In this document: positions 17,564 through 26,113 of the stretch, piece by piece
Layout: every line of letters starts with the position of its first letter
Position numbering within the stretch: position 1 is the first letter of the stretch
NCBI GenBank assembly: GCA_023442845.1
Contig: JAEZXC010000066.1
Coordinates: 1-64,000, forward strand
Direction: 5' to 3'
Origin: Actinomycetes bacterium
GTDB lineage: Bacteria; Actinomycetota; Actinomycetes; Actinomycetales; Demequinaceae
DNA length: 64,000 nt
Program-made: the position numbers and the translations under genes
The notes under the pieces: model-generated
The model's input: only the letters and a program-made list of their open reading frames with translations
Databases searched by the model: none
What the model was told of the DNA's origin: nothing

Positions 17564-19171
17564 CTAGTACACGACGCCGAATACCCACTGCAGCAGCGTC
17601 AGCGATGCCACAGAAATCACAATCAGTGCGACGACGTTCAGCCAGACACCAGCCTTGACCATGTTGTCCATGCTGACGTAGCCAGAGCCGTAGGCGATCG
17701 CATTCGGCGGTGTTGCAACCGGCATCATGAAGGCCGAAGTAGCTGCCAGTGCAACTGGAACGGCGAAAATCATCTGGTCGTGGCCCAGACCGATAGCCAT
17801 GGCACCTACCAACGGCAGGAAGGTCGCAGCTGTTGCGGTGTTAGAGGTGAACTCGGTCAGGAACAGCACAACGGCGCCGACGACAACCACGAGTGCAGCC
17901 ACTGGCATCCAGCCGAGGGTAGACAGCTGCTCGCCAATCCAGTCCGACAGCCCAGAGGCACCGAACTGCGAGGACAGTGCCAGGCCACCACCGAACAGCA
18001 GCAGCACGCCCCACGGCAGCTCTAACGCATTTTCCCAACGCATAAGCTTAACGCCATCAGGACCGCCCGGAATAAGGAACAGCGCAATACCCACGGTCAT
18101 TGCGATCACCGCATCGGCAATCTTGGTGTCGGGCAGTAGCACCGGAACAAAGACCCACGCCAGTGCAGCCGCGATAAACACCATGAGCACGCGACGCTCA
18201 CCAGTCGACATACGGCCAAGGCGCTTCAGCTCTTCACGCATGAGTTCGCGACCACCTGGAATATGCGTAATCTCCGGCTTAAACAGAACATTTGTCAGCA
18301 GGAACCATGCACAGAGCATGAGCACAACCGCCACTGGGACACCGAGCAGCATCCACTGGCCAAACCCAATATTGACTCCCTGCTCCGCCATGTAGGCCGC
18401 CAGCATAGCGTTCGGAGGAGTACCAATAATGGTGCCCAGCGAGCCAATCGATGCCGCGTAAGCGATACCCAGCATCAGCGCGATACCGAAGTTCGACTTT
18501 GGCATCGGGTCATAGCTTGACGACGACTCCTCGGCCTCCTCCAGCGCATCCCCACCGGGGGTTTCAGCGACGGATTCACTCGCAGATCCCGCATCCTCTG
18601 CAGCAGTCTTCTCATCGTGCAGCATTCGGACAATCAGGCTCAGGACGGACACACCGATTGGCAGCATCATCACGGCCGTGGCCGTGTTGGATACCCACAT
18701 CGACAGGAAGCCAGTAGCCACCATGAAGCCGAGAATCAGCATCTTTGGTGACGACCCCATGAGCACCAGGACCCACAATGCGACACGCTTGTGAAGGTTC
18801 CAACGCTGCATCGCCAGTGCCAACAGGAAGCCGCCCATAAAGAGGAAGATGGTCGGGTCTGTGTACTTGCCCGAGAAATCCTTAATCTCCGCGAGGTTGA
18901 GAATCGGGAATAGCGCCAGCGGCAGCAGAGCCGTAACGGCGATCGGGATAGCCTCGGACATCCACCACACGGCCATAAGCACTGCTACACCTGCGGTTGC
19001 ACGCAGGTTGTGATCGAGCTCAGCCGGCATAAAGAAGTACACGAGCAGGGACAGAATAATACCGAGCCCTAGACCTGTGCGCTTACGGAAAAGCTCCCGG
19101 CTGAGGTAACCACGGTCTTGTTGACCAGGTGACAGTTCCGGGGAGTTGTCGCGCGTAGATGTCGCTGCCAC
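17564..19171 (-). CDS. DASS/SLC13-family sodium:anion symporter
   Basis: Integral membrane protein of 535 residues with about 11-12 hydrophobic segments, divalent anion:Na+ symporter (DASS, SLC13) family. The two pseudo-symmetric Ser-Asn-Thr motifs that form the sodium and carboxylate site are visible as WVSNTATAVMMLP and FTSNTATAATFLP, each followed by a TPPNA segment (IGTPPNAMLA, ATPPNAIAYG). Likely substrates are C4-dicarboxylates, citrate or sulfate; the sequence does not say which. A charged cytoplasmic loop lies near residues 180-215. The GTG start has AGGAG 8 bases upstream. Confidence 0.9.
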   Translation of the reverse strand: MAATSTRDNSPELSPGQQDRGYLSRELFRKRTGLGLGIILSLLVYFFMPAELDHNLRATAGVAVLMAVWWMSEAIPIAVTALLPLALFPILNLAEIKDFSGKYTDPTIFLFMGGFLLALAMQRWNLHKRVALWVLVLMGSSPKMLILGFMVATGFLSMWVSNTATAVMMLPIGVSVLSLIVRMLHDEKTAAEDAGSASESVAETPGGDALEEAEESSSSYDPMPKSNFGIALMLGIAYAASIGSLGTIIGTPPNAMLAAYMAEQGVNIGFGQWMLLGVPVAVVLMLCAWFLLTNVLFKPEITHIPGGRELMREELKRLGRMSTGERRVLMVFIAAALAWVFVPVLLPDTKIADAVIAMTVGIALFLIPGGPDGVKLMRWENALELPWGVLLLFGGGLALSSQFGASGLSDWIGEQLSTLGWMPVAALVVVVGAVVLFLTEFTSNTATAATFLPLVGAMAIGLGHDQMIFAVPVALAATSAFMMPVATPPNAIAYGSGYVSMDNMVKAGVWLNVVALIVISVASLTLLQWVFGVVY

Positions 19172-19315
19172 GATTCACGCTCCTATTCAATAATCAGCAG
19201 ACATCCTGTATTGCACACATGTTGAAACGTTTACCGCATGTAGGGGATGCCAAATGTGGGTACTTTCTGACACCAATATCATTACCAATACTCGGCCAAA
19301 TATGAGATTTCACTA

Positions 19316-19357
19316 AGAAACCCCCGGCCGAAACTGCAGGCAGTTGGACTTCGGGGG
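19316..19357 (-). terminator. Terminator of the DUF4190 gene
   Basis: On the minus strand CCCCCGAA (complement of 19350-19357) pairs with TTCGGCCGGGGG (complement of 19321-19332), and TTTCTTAG follows. It separates the DUF4190 gene from the downstream transporter gene. Confidence 0.7.
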
Positions 19358-19452
19358 TGGATTACGGGGTTAGCTCATTTCCTCATCGCGCATCTGGCGT
19401 TAACCGAAACTCCGGACACAAAGTAAGACCGCTATTGACTTCGCGTCCAAAC

Positions 19453-19908
19453 TCACTCCGATTGCTTCTTTGGCTGATCGGTCCCCATCTGCTTAGAGAT
19501 ACACTCGGCATATTCTCCCGAGGTGCGCTCGAACTTCTCGCACTTCGACATCGCATCTGATGTCGACGAATACAGCATCAGCGACACCACGGCGGCTGCA
19601 ATACCCGTCACAATGCCGACAACGCCCAATCCGAACGAACCGCTGATGACCGCGTCTCCCCCAGCTGCCTGCACGCGTTTCTTAGCGCTCATTGCCTTCG
19701 CCATCGCGATGATGCCCAGAACAATGCCAAAGGCGCCGAGGATGCCACCAACAATCATCCAGGACATCAAGAGTCCGCCGACGCCAAAGATCAGTGCCAG
19801 CACACCAATATTCCGACCGTCATTGCCTGGTACAGCCGACAAACCACCGACGGTCAATTCCGACGGCCTCGACTTATCACTGCTTGCCGACATACTTCTC
19901 TCCACCAT
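19453..19908 (-). CDS. DUF4190-domain membrane protein
   Basis: Protein of up to 151 residues with two or three membrane segments rich in Gly/Ile/Val; the first pair (NIGVLALIFGVGGLLMSWM and GAFGIVLGIIAMAKA) is the DUF4190 pattern. A short polar C terminus holds two cysteines (residues about 127 and 140) and could lie outside. The ATG at 19908 is followed by a second in-frame ATG (MSAS) five codons on. Function unknown. It is transcribed alone, ahead of a terminator and behind the helicase gene. Confidence 0.75.
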   Translation of the reverse strand: MVERSMSASSDKSRPSELTVGGLSAVPGNDGRNIGVLALIFGVGGLLMSWMIVGGILGAFGIVLGIIAMAKAMSAKKRVQAAGGDAVISGSFGLGVVGIVTGIAAAVVSLMLYSSTSDAMSKCEKFERTSGEYAECISKQMGTDQPKKQSE

Positions 19909-19944
19909 AATTTGCCCGATAGATTGCTCAGTTCGTTTGAAACC

Positions 19945-21690
19945 CTACCAATTACGCAGGTAGCTAATGCGATCGCGCAACTGCTCCTCCGTACACAGTG
20001 CAGTCGGCGGGCCACCACAGGCGCGCCGAACCTCGTTATGCACCTGACCATGCGGCTTCCCGGTTCGCGCCGCTGTCATCGACACCAGCGTATTGAGCTC
20101 CTTCCGCAACTTCGGCAACACCTCACTGGCCACCTTCTGCGGCCTCGGGTACGCCGATCCCTCAATGCGGTGGACCGCGCCCCCTTCGCCTCCGCTTGAC
20201 GACGATTCCCTCGCCTCCTCGCGGGCTTCCTTCTCTCGGGCACTGGCGGCTTTAAGCTGTTCATCCTGCCGCTGACGCAGCAGGAGTCGCATCTGGTCGG
20301 CGTCGAGAAGCCCTGGCAAACCCAGATAGTCGGCCTCTTCGGCGGAACCGGCAACGGTTGCGGTGCCGTAGGAGGAGCCGTCGTAGATGAGGTAGTCGAG
20401 TTCAGCATCCGCGCCAATGGATTCGTAGGCCGGCAGCAATTCGTCGGGCTCATCCTTGCGGCGATTGGCTTCAGCGACCAAGTCATCTTCCCAGCCTTCC
20501 GAAGGCCGATCCGGCTTGCCGAGCACGTGGTTGCGTTGCACCTCCATCTGCGAGGCCAAGTCGAGCAGCACCGGAATCGACGGCAAGAAGACGGAAGCAG
20601 TCTCCCCCGGCATGCGGCTTCGCACGAATCGTCCGATAGCCTGCGCGAAGAATAGTGGAGTCGAGGAACTGGTCGCGTACACACCGACCGCCAGCCTCGG
20701 CACGTCCACGCCTTCGGAGACCATGCGCACGGCCACCATCCACTCATCGGTGGACTCGGAGAAAGTCTTGATTCGTTCCGACGAGCCCGGTTCATCCGAG
20801 AGCACCAACGCCACCGGCGTAGAGGCAATCTGCTCGAGAATGCGTTTGTACGCACGAGCAGTTGCCGCATCGGAGGCGATAACCAGGCCACCCGCGTCCG
20901 GGATATGCTGCCTCATCTGCGAGAGACGGGTGTGTGCTGCCCGTAGTACAGAAGGCATCCACTCGCCCTTTGGGTCAAGCGCGGTGCGCCAAGCTCGAGT
21001 GGTCTCCTCTGGGCTCATCACGGTACCCAGTCGCGCAGCGAACTCATCACCCGCGCTGTCACGCCAGCGAGCTTCACCGGAGTAAGCCAAAAAGACCACT
21101 GGGCGCACGACGCCGTCGGCAAGCGCATTGGAATAGCCGTACGTGTAATCGGCGACGGAACGCGAGTATCCATCGCCGTCCGGCGAGTAGCGAACAAACG
21201 GAATCGCCGCGTCATCGGAGCGGAACGGCGTACCAGTTAGGCACAGGCGGCGTTCGACATCGCCGTAAGCTTCGGAAATGCCGTCGCCCCAGCTCTTGGC
21301 ATCGCCGCCGTGGTGCACCTCGTCCAGAATCACCAATGTCGGCCGAGCGGTGGCTACGGCATGGTGCTTAAACGGATGCACTGCGACTTGGGCATAGGTC
21401 ACAACAATTCCCTGGTAGGAGGGATTTACCACACCCTTGGCGTTGGAGAATTTGGGATCCAACGCAATCCCCGAACGAGCAGCGGAAGCAGCCCACTGCA
21501 CCTTAAGGTGCTCAGTGGGAACTACGACGATGATGCGCTCGACAATCCGACGCGACAGCAACTCACTGGCGATACGCAGGGCAAAGGTCGTCTTACCTGC
21601 GCCCGGTGTCGCCACTGCAAGGAAGTCCTTGGGGTTAGTCGCCAGGTATTTGTCGAGGGCCTCCTGCTGCCATTTACGAAGCCCGCTCAC
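19945..21690 (-). CDS. SF2 DEAD/DEAH-box helicase
   Basis: Superfamily 2 helicase of 581 residues. Walker A reads ATPGAGKTTFA (about residue 26), the Walker B/DEVH box reads VILDEVHHGG, motif III is LTGTPFR, and motif VI reads AQAIGRFVR. Two RecA-like domains are followed by a charged linker and a C-terminal region ending in a DUF-like helical segment. Likely a nucleic-acid helicase in DNA repair or RNA metabolism; the precise role is not known to me. The GTG start at 21690 shares a GTGA overlap with the stop of the DUF3039 gene, implying translational coupling. Confidence 0.88.
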   Translation of the reverse strand: MSGLRKWQQEALDKYLATNPKDFLAVATPGAGKTTFALRIASELLSRRIVERIIVVVPTEHLKVQWAASAARSGIALDPKFSNAKGVVNPSYQGIVVTYAQVAVHPFKHHAVATARPTLVILDEVHHGGDAKSWGDGISEAYGDVERRLCLTGTPFRSDDAAIPFVRYSPDGDGYSRSVADYTYGYSNALADGVVRPVVFLAYSGEARWRDSAGDEFAARLGTVMSPEETTRAWRTALDPKGEWMPSVLRAAHTRLSQMRQHIPDAGGLVIASDAATARAYKRILEQIASTPVALVLSDEPGSSERIKTFSESTDEWMVAVRMVSEGVDVPRLAVGVYATSSSTPLFFAQAIGRFVRSRMPGETASVFLPSIPVLLDLASQMEVQRNHVLGKPDRPSEGWEDDLVAEANRRKDEPDELLPAYESIGADAELDYLIYDGSSYGTATVAGSAEEADYLGLPGLLDADQMRLLLRQRQDEQLKAASAREKEAREEARESSSSGGEGGAVHRIEGSAYPRPQKVASEVLPKLRKELNTLVSMTAARTGKPHGQVHNEVRRACGGPPTALCTEEQLRDRISYLRNW

Positions 21691-21935
21691 TTGCGACGCA
21701 GGGACTTGTAAATCCGCTCGCAGTCAGGGCATACCGGTGAACCCGGCTTCGCCGACTTCTTCACTGGGAAGGTTTCACCGCACAGAGCAACGACGTAGGA
21801 GCCGTTGACCGCGGAGTTCACGATCTGGTCCTTCTTGACGTAATGGAAGAACTTCGGAGTGTCGTCCCTCGTCGACTCATCGACGCGGGTATCGGTGCGT
21901 TCAATCGTCTTTGTCGTCTTCAATGGAGTGCTCAC
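21687..21935 (-). CDS. DUF3039 small zinc-ribbon-like protein
   Basis: Protein of 82 residues, DUF3039 family. The Cys-containing region GSYVVALCGETF near residue 52 and CPDCERIYKSL near residue 69-72 suggest a metal site. The start is the GTG at 21935 (VSTPLKTTKTIE); a longer open frame upstream has no family similarity and overlaps the divergent DUF3099 gene. It is translationally coupled to the helicase downstream, and this pairing is a conserved corynebacterial arrangement between sigA and sigB. Function unknown. Confidence 0.82.
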   Translation of the reverse strand: MSTPLKTTKTIERTDTRVDESTRDDTPKFFHYVKKDQIVNSAVNGSYVVALCGETFPVKKSAKPGSPVCPDCERIYKSLRRK

Positions 21936-22109
21936 AGATTCCAATTGTGCCCCATCGGTCAAATTATGCCTAGCGACCCAGGTGCTGGCCGCTGCAGACT
22001 GCTGCCTTCCACAGCCACCCACAACATCGCTACGACTACGCGAGCATGCGGCTGCAACGGGCATAGCCAGTTGAGACGACCCCACGCCACAGGCGTATGC
22101 TAGACAATC

Positions 22110-22649
22110 ATGGCGCGAATCAATGACCGTCGCGACTCCGCGCTGCCGAAACGCGGAAGTTCCCGGCGACGCAAGAAAGACGCGGCGTTGATTACCGACG
22201 CCCGCGGCTCTCGGATTCGCAACTATGACCACCGCCGCCACGTCTACGCGGCCCTGCAATGGTCTCGCATTCCGCTGCTGCTTCTTTCCGGCGCTTTTTA
22301 TCTGTGGTGGGATGTGCCGTGGATCGCAGCGATTCTCATGGTCGTCTCCGTACCGATGCCGTGGATCGCGGTTGTCATCGCCAATGGTGTTGGAGAACCC
22401 GCTGACAAGCGCAAACCGCGCGTCTACAAGCCTGGAGTTGTACGCGAGCAAAACCGCAAATGGGAGGAGCAGCAGCGCCAGCGCGCCCTCAAGGAAGCGG
22501 AGATGCGCGCACTCGGTTCTGCCGCCAGTACCGATGACACCGACACACCGCCGCAGTCAGGTAACGAGACCACCTCAAATCCCTTCGATGATGCAAATAT
22601 CATCGATATGCCGGAAGACGACGATCCGTCATCAAGCTCCCCTAACTAG
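22110..22649 (+). CDS. DUF3099 membrane protein
   Basis: Protein of 179 residues: basic N terminus (RGSSRRRKKD), the DUF3099 core with two closely spaced membrane helices (about residues 45-90) and a polar, acidic C-terminal tail with a short basic stretch. Function unknown. Divergent from DUF3039, and 38 bases upstream of the methyltransferase start, so they may share a transcript. Confidence 0.83.
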   Translation: MARINDRRDSALPKRGSSRRRKKDAALITDARGSRIRNYDHRRHVYAALQWSRIPLLLLSGAFYLWWDVPWIAAILMVVSVPMPWIAVVIANGVGEPADKRKPRVYKPGVVREQNRKWEEQQRQRALKEAEMRALGSAASTDDTDTPPQSGNETTSNPFDDANIIDMPEDDDPSSSSPN

Positions 22650-22687
22650 CCCCTGCGCCCCGCTTTACGACGAAGGTAGTGCCTACG

Positions 22688-24253
22688 ATGACCTTTTCCC
22701 CCTCCACCTTCACCCCACCGACTGATCAGCAGCTTCGTGCTTTTGTCGACTGTGCGGAGGAATTCGCAACCACGCTTAGGCGCCTTGAGTTTTCCGGCGA
22801 GTCACTGCGTCGAGTCCTAGGCGCCGAGGGGTTGGCCGCGCTGGACCGCGGTGAGCCCGGCGTTGTCGATGTTCTACTAACCGAAACTGAGGGCGTTTCT
22901 GCGGATACTGTGACCGCGTTGCGGCTTCTCATCCTGGGCGATTTCGCCGACGCAGAGCAGCTATTTGGGGCTGAGCTGACAGCCAAGTTACTGGACAGCG
23001 GCATACTTGCCGGCACCGCCGCCAACGCACAGGTGTGTATCGATGTGCGCCCGGTCGAGATTGCGGGAGTCGACCGTATTGTCTTTTCCGACCGCGACGC
23101 CTCTATGAGCGATCACGTTCCTGGACCCGATCATGTCCTGGGCGTAGGGCGGGCTTCCCGCTCCCTCCTCGATATTTCGCCGACCTCGGCGGTGGAATCC
23201 GTCCTCGATCTCGGCGCCGGTTGTGGCATCCAGAGCCTTGCCCAGCCTGATGCAAAGTCGATTGTCGCGACGGACATTCACCCCCGGGCGCTGTTTTTTG
23301 CCCGCGCTACTTTCGCAGCAAATAGCTTCGACCAGGCGCAGGCCCTCGAAGGTTCGTGGTTTGAACCGGTTGCAGGACAAAAGTTTGACCGCATTGTGGC
23401 CAACCCGCCGTTCGTCGTAGGGCTGCCAAGTGTGGAACATGTTTACCGTGACTCAGGATTGAATCTGGACGGTGCCACCGAGCTTATGATCCGCAATCTG
23501 GCCGACCATCTTACCGACGGCGGCACGGCGCATCTGCTCGGCGCTTGGGCCCATATCGAGGGCGAAAGTTGGCAACAGCGCATCGCCTCTTGGCTCCCTG
23601 CTGAGGGCCTCGAAGTGTGGGTAACACAACGGGATCTCGCTACGCCGGCGGAATACATCGGCACCTGGCTTCGAGACGAGTCCATCGACCCCCGCAGTCC
23701 AGAAGGCTGCGAGCGCTCCCGTGCCTGGCTGGAGCATTTCCGCAACAGCGGTGTGACAGGCATCGGGTTCGGCTACATCACAGTCCAACGCATCAACGGC
23801 CCGACTTCCGCTGTTTGTGAGGAAATGCCTCAGCCTTTGGGTGCTCCCTTCGCCGCCGAAGCCGAGGAGTATCTCGGCCGCGCCGAATGGCTTCGTACAC
23901 AAACTGCTGACACCATCCTCGAAGCTGCCTTTACTGTGCGCCCCGGCGTCGCCATCGAACGCGTTTCGCTTGCCGACGTCGAAAGCGGCCAGGGCTTCAC
24001 TGAGTTCGATACGCGCATCTCACGCACCGACGGCCCCGCCTGGACACACTCAATCGATGAGTCCGTGGCAACCGTTCTGGGTGCGCTGCATCCCGAAGCT
24101 GCGCTGGGCTCCGTCATCGACATCATGGCAATGTTTGGAGCCTTCGATGAGTCCAAAGTACCTGCAATCAAGGACGCCCTAGTTCCCATCGTCGTTGACC
24201 TGGTTCGCCATGGTCTGATTCTCCCCACCGAGCTCTTGGAGGATAAACAGTAA
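22688..24253 (+). CDS. Class I SAM-dependent methyltransferase (NPPF type)
   Basis: Protein of 521 residues with a central Rossmann methyltransferase domain of the N6-adenine/N5-glutamine (HemK, RlmG-like) type: motif I LDLGAGCGIQSLA, acidic ATDIHPRAL, and catalytic ANPPFVVG (NPP[FY] motif). Flanking N- and C-terminal domains of about 130 and 200 residues are of unknown function. The NPPF motif implies methylation of an amide or exocyclic amine in RNA or protein. I start at the ATG at 22688 with AAGG 11 bases upstream; a GTG nine bases earlier lies too close to that site. It ends directly against dtd. Confidence 0.85.
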   Translation: MTFSPSTFTPPTDQQLRAFVDCAEEFATTLRRLEFSGESLRRVLGAEGLAALDRGEPGVVDVLLTETEGVSADTVTALRLLILGDFADAEQLFGAELTAKLLDSGILAGTAANAQVCIDVRPVEIAGVDRIVFSDRDASMSDHVPGPDHVLGVGRASRSLLDISPTSAVESVLDLGAGCGIQSLAQPDAKSIVATDIHPRALFFARATFAANSFDQAQALEGSWFEPVAGQKFDRIVANPPFVVGLPSVEHVYRDSGLNLDGATELMIRNLADHLTDGGTAHLLGAWAHIEGESWQQRIASWLPAEGLEVWVTQRDLATPAEYIGTWLRDESIDPRSPEGCERSRAWLEHFRNSGVTGIGFGYITVQRINGPTSAVCEEMPQPLGAPFAAEAEEYLGRAEWLRTQTADTILEAAFTVRPGVAIERVSLADVESGQGFTEFDTRISRTDGPAWTHSIDESVATVLGALHPEAALGSVIDIMAMFGAFDESKVPAIKDALVPIVVDLVRHGLILPTELLEDKQ

Positions 24254-24688
24254 ATGAAAGCCGTTCTCACCCGAGTTAAATCCGCGTCAGTCACTGTCGA
24301 CGGCTCCGTTGTTGGCCACGTTGACGGAGGCGATACTGGCGCCATTTTGGCGCTCGTAGGCGTTGGCCGCGAGGACGCTGCCGATGCTTGGGAAACGATG
24401 GCCCGCAAGATCGCGGAGCTGCGCATTCTGGATGGCGAGCTCAGCGCTGTCGACGCTGGCGCCCCGGTGCTCGTCGTTAGCCAATTCACGTTGATGGGGG
24501 CGACAAAGAAGGGACGGCGGCCGTCGTGGGTAGACGCAGCTCCGGGCCCAGAGGCCGAGCCCGTCATTGAAAAAATTGTCGAGAACTTGCGCGATCGTGG
24601 CTTGACGGTCGAAACGGGACAATTTGGGGCAATGATGGAGGTCGCATCAGTCAATGATGGACCCTTTACAGTTCTCGTGGAATGCTAG
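24254..24688 (+). CDS. dtd: D-aminoacyl-tRNA deacylase Dtd
   Basis: Dimeric deacylase of 144 residues, normal length. It hydrolyses D-amino acids (and glycine mischarged on tRNA-Ala) from tRNA. The two active-site motifs are visible: VVSQFTLMG near residue 78 and the Gly-Pro motif [10 protein letters not shown] at the C terminus. The start codon follows the methyltransferase stop with no gap. Dtd immediately before sigB is the known corynebacterial gene order, which anchors this end of the first genome. Confidence 0.95.
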   Translation: MKAVLTRVKSASVTVDGSVVGHVDGGDTGAILALVGVGREDAADAWETMARKIAELRILDGELSAVDAGAPVLVVSQFTLMGATKKGRRPSWVDAAPGPEAEPVIEKIVENLRDRGLTVETGQFGAMMEVASVNDGPFTVLVEC

Positions 24689-24757
24689 TGACGGTAGTTA
24701 TTCTTAACATTATATTTGCATGGCAAAATTACCCTATTGACATTCATCGTCTTTCAC

Positions 24758-24785
24758 GGGAACATTTTCGTAACTCCGTGCGTTG
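24758..24785 (+). promoter_or_regulatory. SigH-type promoter of sigB
   Basis: GGGAAC at 24758-24763 and GTTG at 24782-24785 are separated by 18 bases, fitting the ECF-type GGAA-N17/18-GTT pattern recognised by SigH. In Corynebacterium glutamicum sigB is known to be SigH-controlled, so the site is plausible. The transcription start would fall about 30-35 bases before the sigB ATG. Confidence 0.55.
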
Positions 24786-24824
24786 TAGTTATTGAGTCCA
24801 CTTAAAAATCCAGGAGGCAGATTC

Positions 24825-25814
24825 ATGAAGAGTGCCGATATTCAAAATGACGAACTGGAAGGTCAGGCAAGGGACAAGGGGCGCCGCTCCGGCAATAACT
24901 CCAACCCGTCCGCCGATTTGGTTCGTGTGTATTTGAACGGCATCGGAAAGACTGCTCTTCTCAGCGCTGAAGAAGAGGTGGAGCTTTCTAAGCGCATTGA
25001 AGCTGGCGTATACGCCGAGCATTTGCTGCAGACCGGCGCGAAAATGACCCGCGCAAAGAAGCGTGATGTCAAGATTTTGGCGAAGGAAGGTAAGGCCGCA
25101 CGTGCCCACCTACTCGAAGCCAATCTCCGTCTTGTGGTCTCGCTGGCGAAGCGCTACACCAACCGCGGCATGCCGCTGCTGGATTTAATCCAGGAGGGCA
25201 ACTTGGGCCTCATCCGCGCCATGGAAAAGTTCGACTACACCAAGGGCTACAAGTTCTCCACCTACGCGACGTGGTGGATCCGCCAGGCGATCACCCGTGC
25301 AATGGCTGACCAAGCGCGCACAATCCGCATTCCCGTGCACATGGTCGAGGTCATCAACAAGCTAGCCCGCGTGCAGCGTCAGATGCTCCAAGACCTCGGA
25401 CGCGAGCCCACCCCCGAAGAACTCGCCAAGGAACTCGACATGACGCCCGAAAAGGTCGTCGAGGTCCAAAAGTATGGGCGCGAGCCGATCTCGCTCCACA
25501 CTCCACTCGGCGAGGACGGTGACAGTGAGTTCGGTGACCTCATTGAAGACTCTGAAGCCGTTGTGCCTGCCGATGCAGTGGGCTTCACCTTGCTCCAAGA
25601 GGAACTGAGCAAGGTGATGGACACCTTGAGCGACCGTGAAGCGGGCGTGGTAGGGATGCGCTTCGGGCTCACTGACGGCCAGCCGAAGACCTTGGATGAG
25701 ATCGGTCGCGTGTTCGGTGTGACGCGTGAACGGATTCGCCAGATCGAGTCCAAGACGATGTCGAAGTTGCGCCACCCAAGCCGTTCCCAGGTACTACGGG
25801 ACTACCTCGACTAA
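24825..25814 (+). CDS. sigB: Chimeric sigma-70 factor: corynebacterial SigB N-terminal half joined to a foreign principal sigma C-terminal half
   Basis: Continuous frame of 329 residues, ATG at 24825 with AGGAGG 8 bases upstream. Residues 1 to about 133 read like corynebacterial SigB ([16 protein letters not shown], the [19 protein letters not shown] wording). From about residue 163 onward the wording is that of another actinobacterial principal sigma factor: [31 protein letters not shown], and the ending [17 protein letters not shown]. Corynebacterial SigB has different sequence in regions 2.4-4.2 and a different C terminus. The genes downstream are not those that follow sigB (dtxR expected). 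I regard the product as an artefact of joining two genomes and not a real protein. Confidence 0.85.
   Translation: MKSADIQNDELEGQARDKGRRSGNNSNPSADLVRVYLNGIGKTALLSAEEEVELSKRIEAGVYAEHLLQTGAKMTRAKKRDVKILAKEGKAARAHLLEANLRLVVSLAKRYTNRGMPLLDLIQEGNLGLIRAMEKFDYTKGYKFSTYATWWIRQAITRAMADQARTIRIPVHMVEVINKLARVQRQMLQDLGREPTPEELAKELDMTPEKVVEVQKYGREPISLHTPLGEDGDSEFGDLIEDSEAVVPADAVGFTLLQEELSKVMDTLSDREAGVVGMRFGLTDGQPKTLDEIGRVFGVTRERIRQIESKTMSKLRHPSRSQVLRDYLD
25221..25313. other. Probable chimeric junction between two genomes
   Basis: The switch lies in conserved sigma region 2, between the SigB-like RAM codon (25,221) and the foreign ARTIRIP segment (from about 25,311). This stretch is nearly invariant among actinobacterial sigma factors at DNA level, the type of sequence at which assemblers misjoin. 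Base composition, gene content and gene order all change here. Confidence 0.82.
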
Positions 25815-26113
25815 TGCACTATCTGCTCCGGTACACCTATGTTGCCGACGTCGCCGAACGTCGGGCGCCGTTTCGTGCCGCGCACCTCCAGGCCCTTTGG
25901 GACGAGGCAGACGCGGGCCGCGTCCTCCTCGCAGGCGGCGCGGGCGACCCGATGAGCGAAGGCGTCATCGTTTTCGATGTTGACGACCCGGCTGTGGTCC
26001 ACGAATTTGTGCGGACGGACCCGTATCGCGACGCGGGTCTCATTCTCGACTACACCGTGACGCCGTGGCACACAGTCGTTGGGGACCTCTCAGATAACCC
26101 GACGCGGCCCTAG
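25814..26113 (+). CDS. YciI-like domain protein
   Basis: Small protein of 99 residues with the YciI ferredoxin-like fold: YLLRYTYVADVAERRAPFRAAHLQAL at the N terminus and the typical GGAGDP / VIVFDVDDPAVVHEFVRTDPY region. A His in the first helix and an Asp in the second motif are the usual conserved pair. Function of the family is mostly unknown; some members are dehalogenase-like or stress enzymes. The ATG overlaps the sigma stop codon by one base, so it is co-transcribed with the second genome's sigma gene. Confidence 0.8.
   Translation: MHYLLRYTYVADVAERRAPFRAAHLQALWDEADAGRVLLAGGAGDPMSEGVIVFDVDDPAVVHEFVRTDPYRDAGLILDYTVTPWHTVVGDLSDNPTRP

Noticed and set aside
24825..25814. A naturally recombinant sigma factor acquired by horizontal transfer
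   Set aside because: Everything downstream belongs to the second genome and every neighbouring marker gene is duplicated in mirror order. A gene conversion would leave corynebacterial genes (dtxR and others) on the far side.
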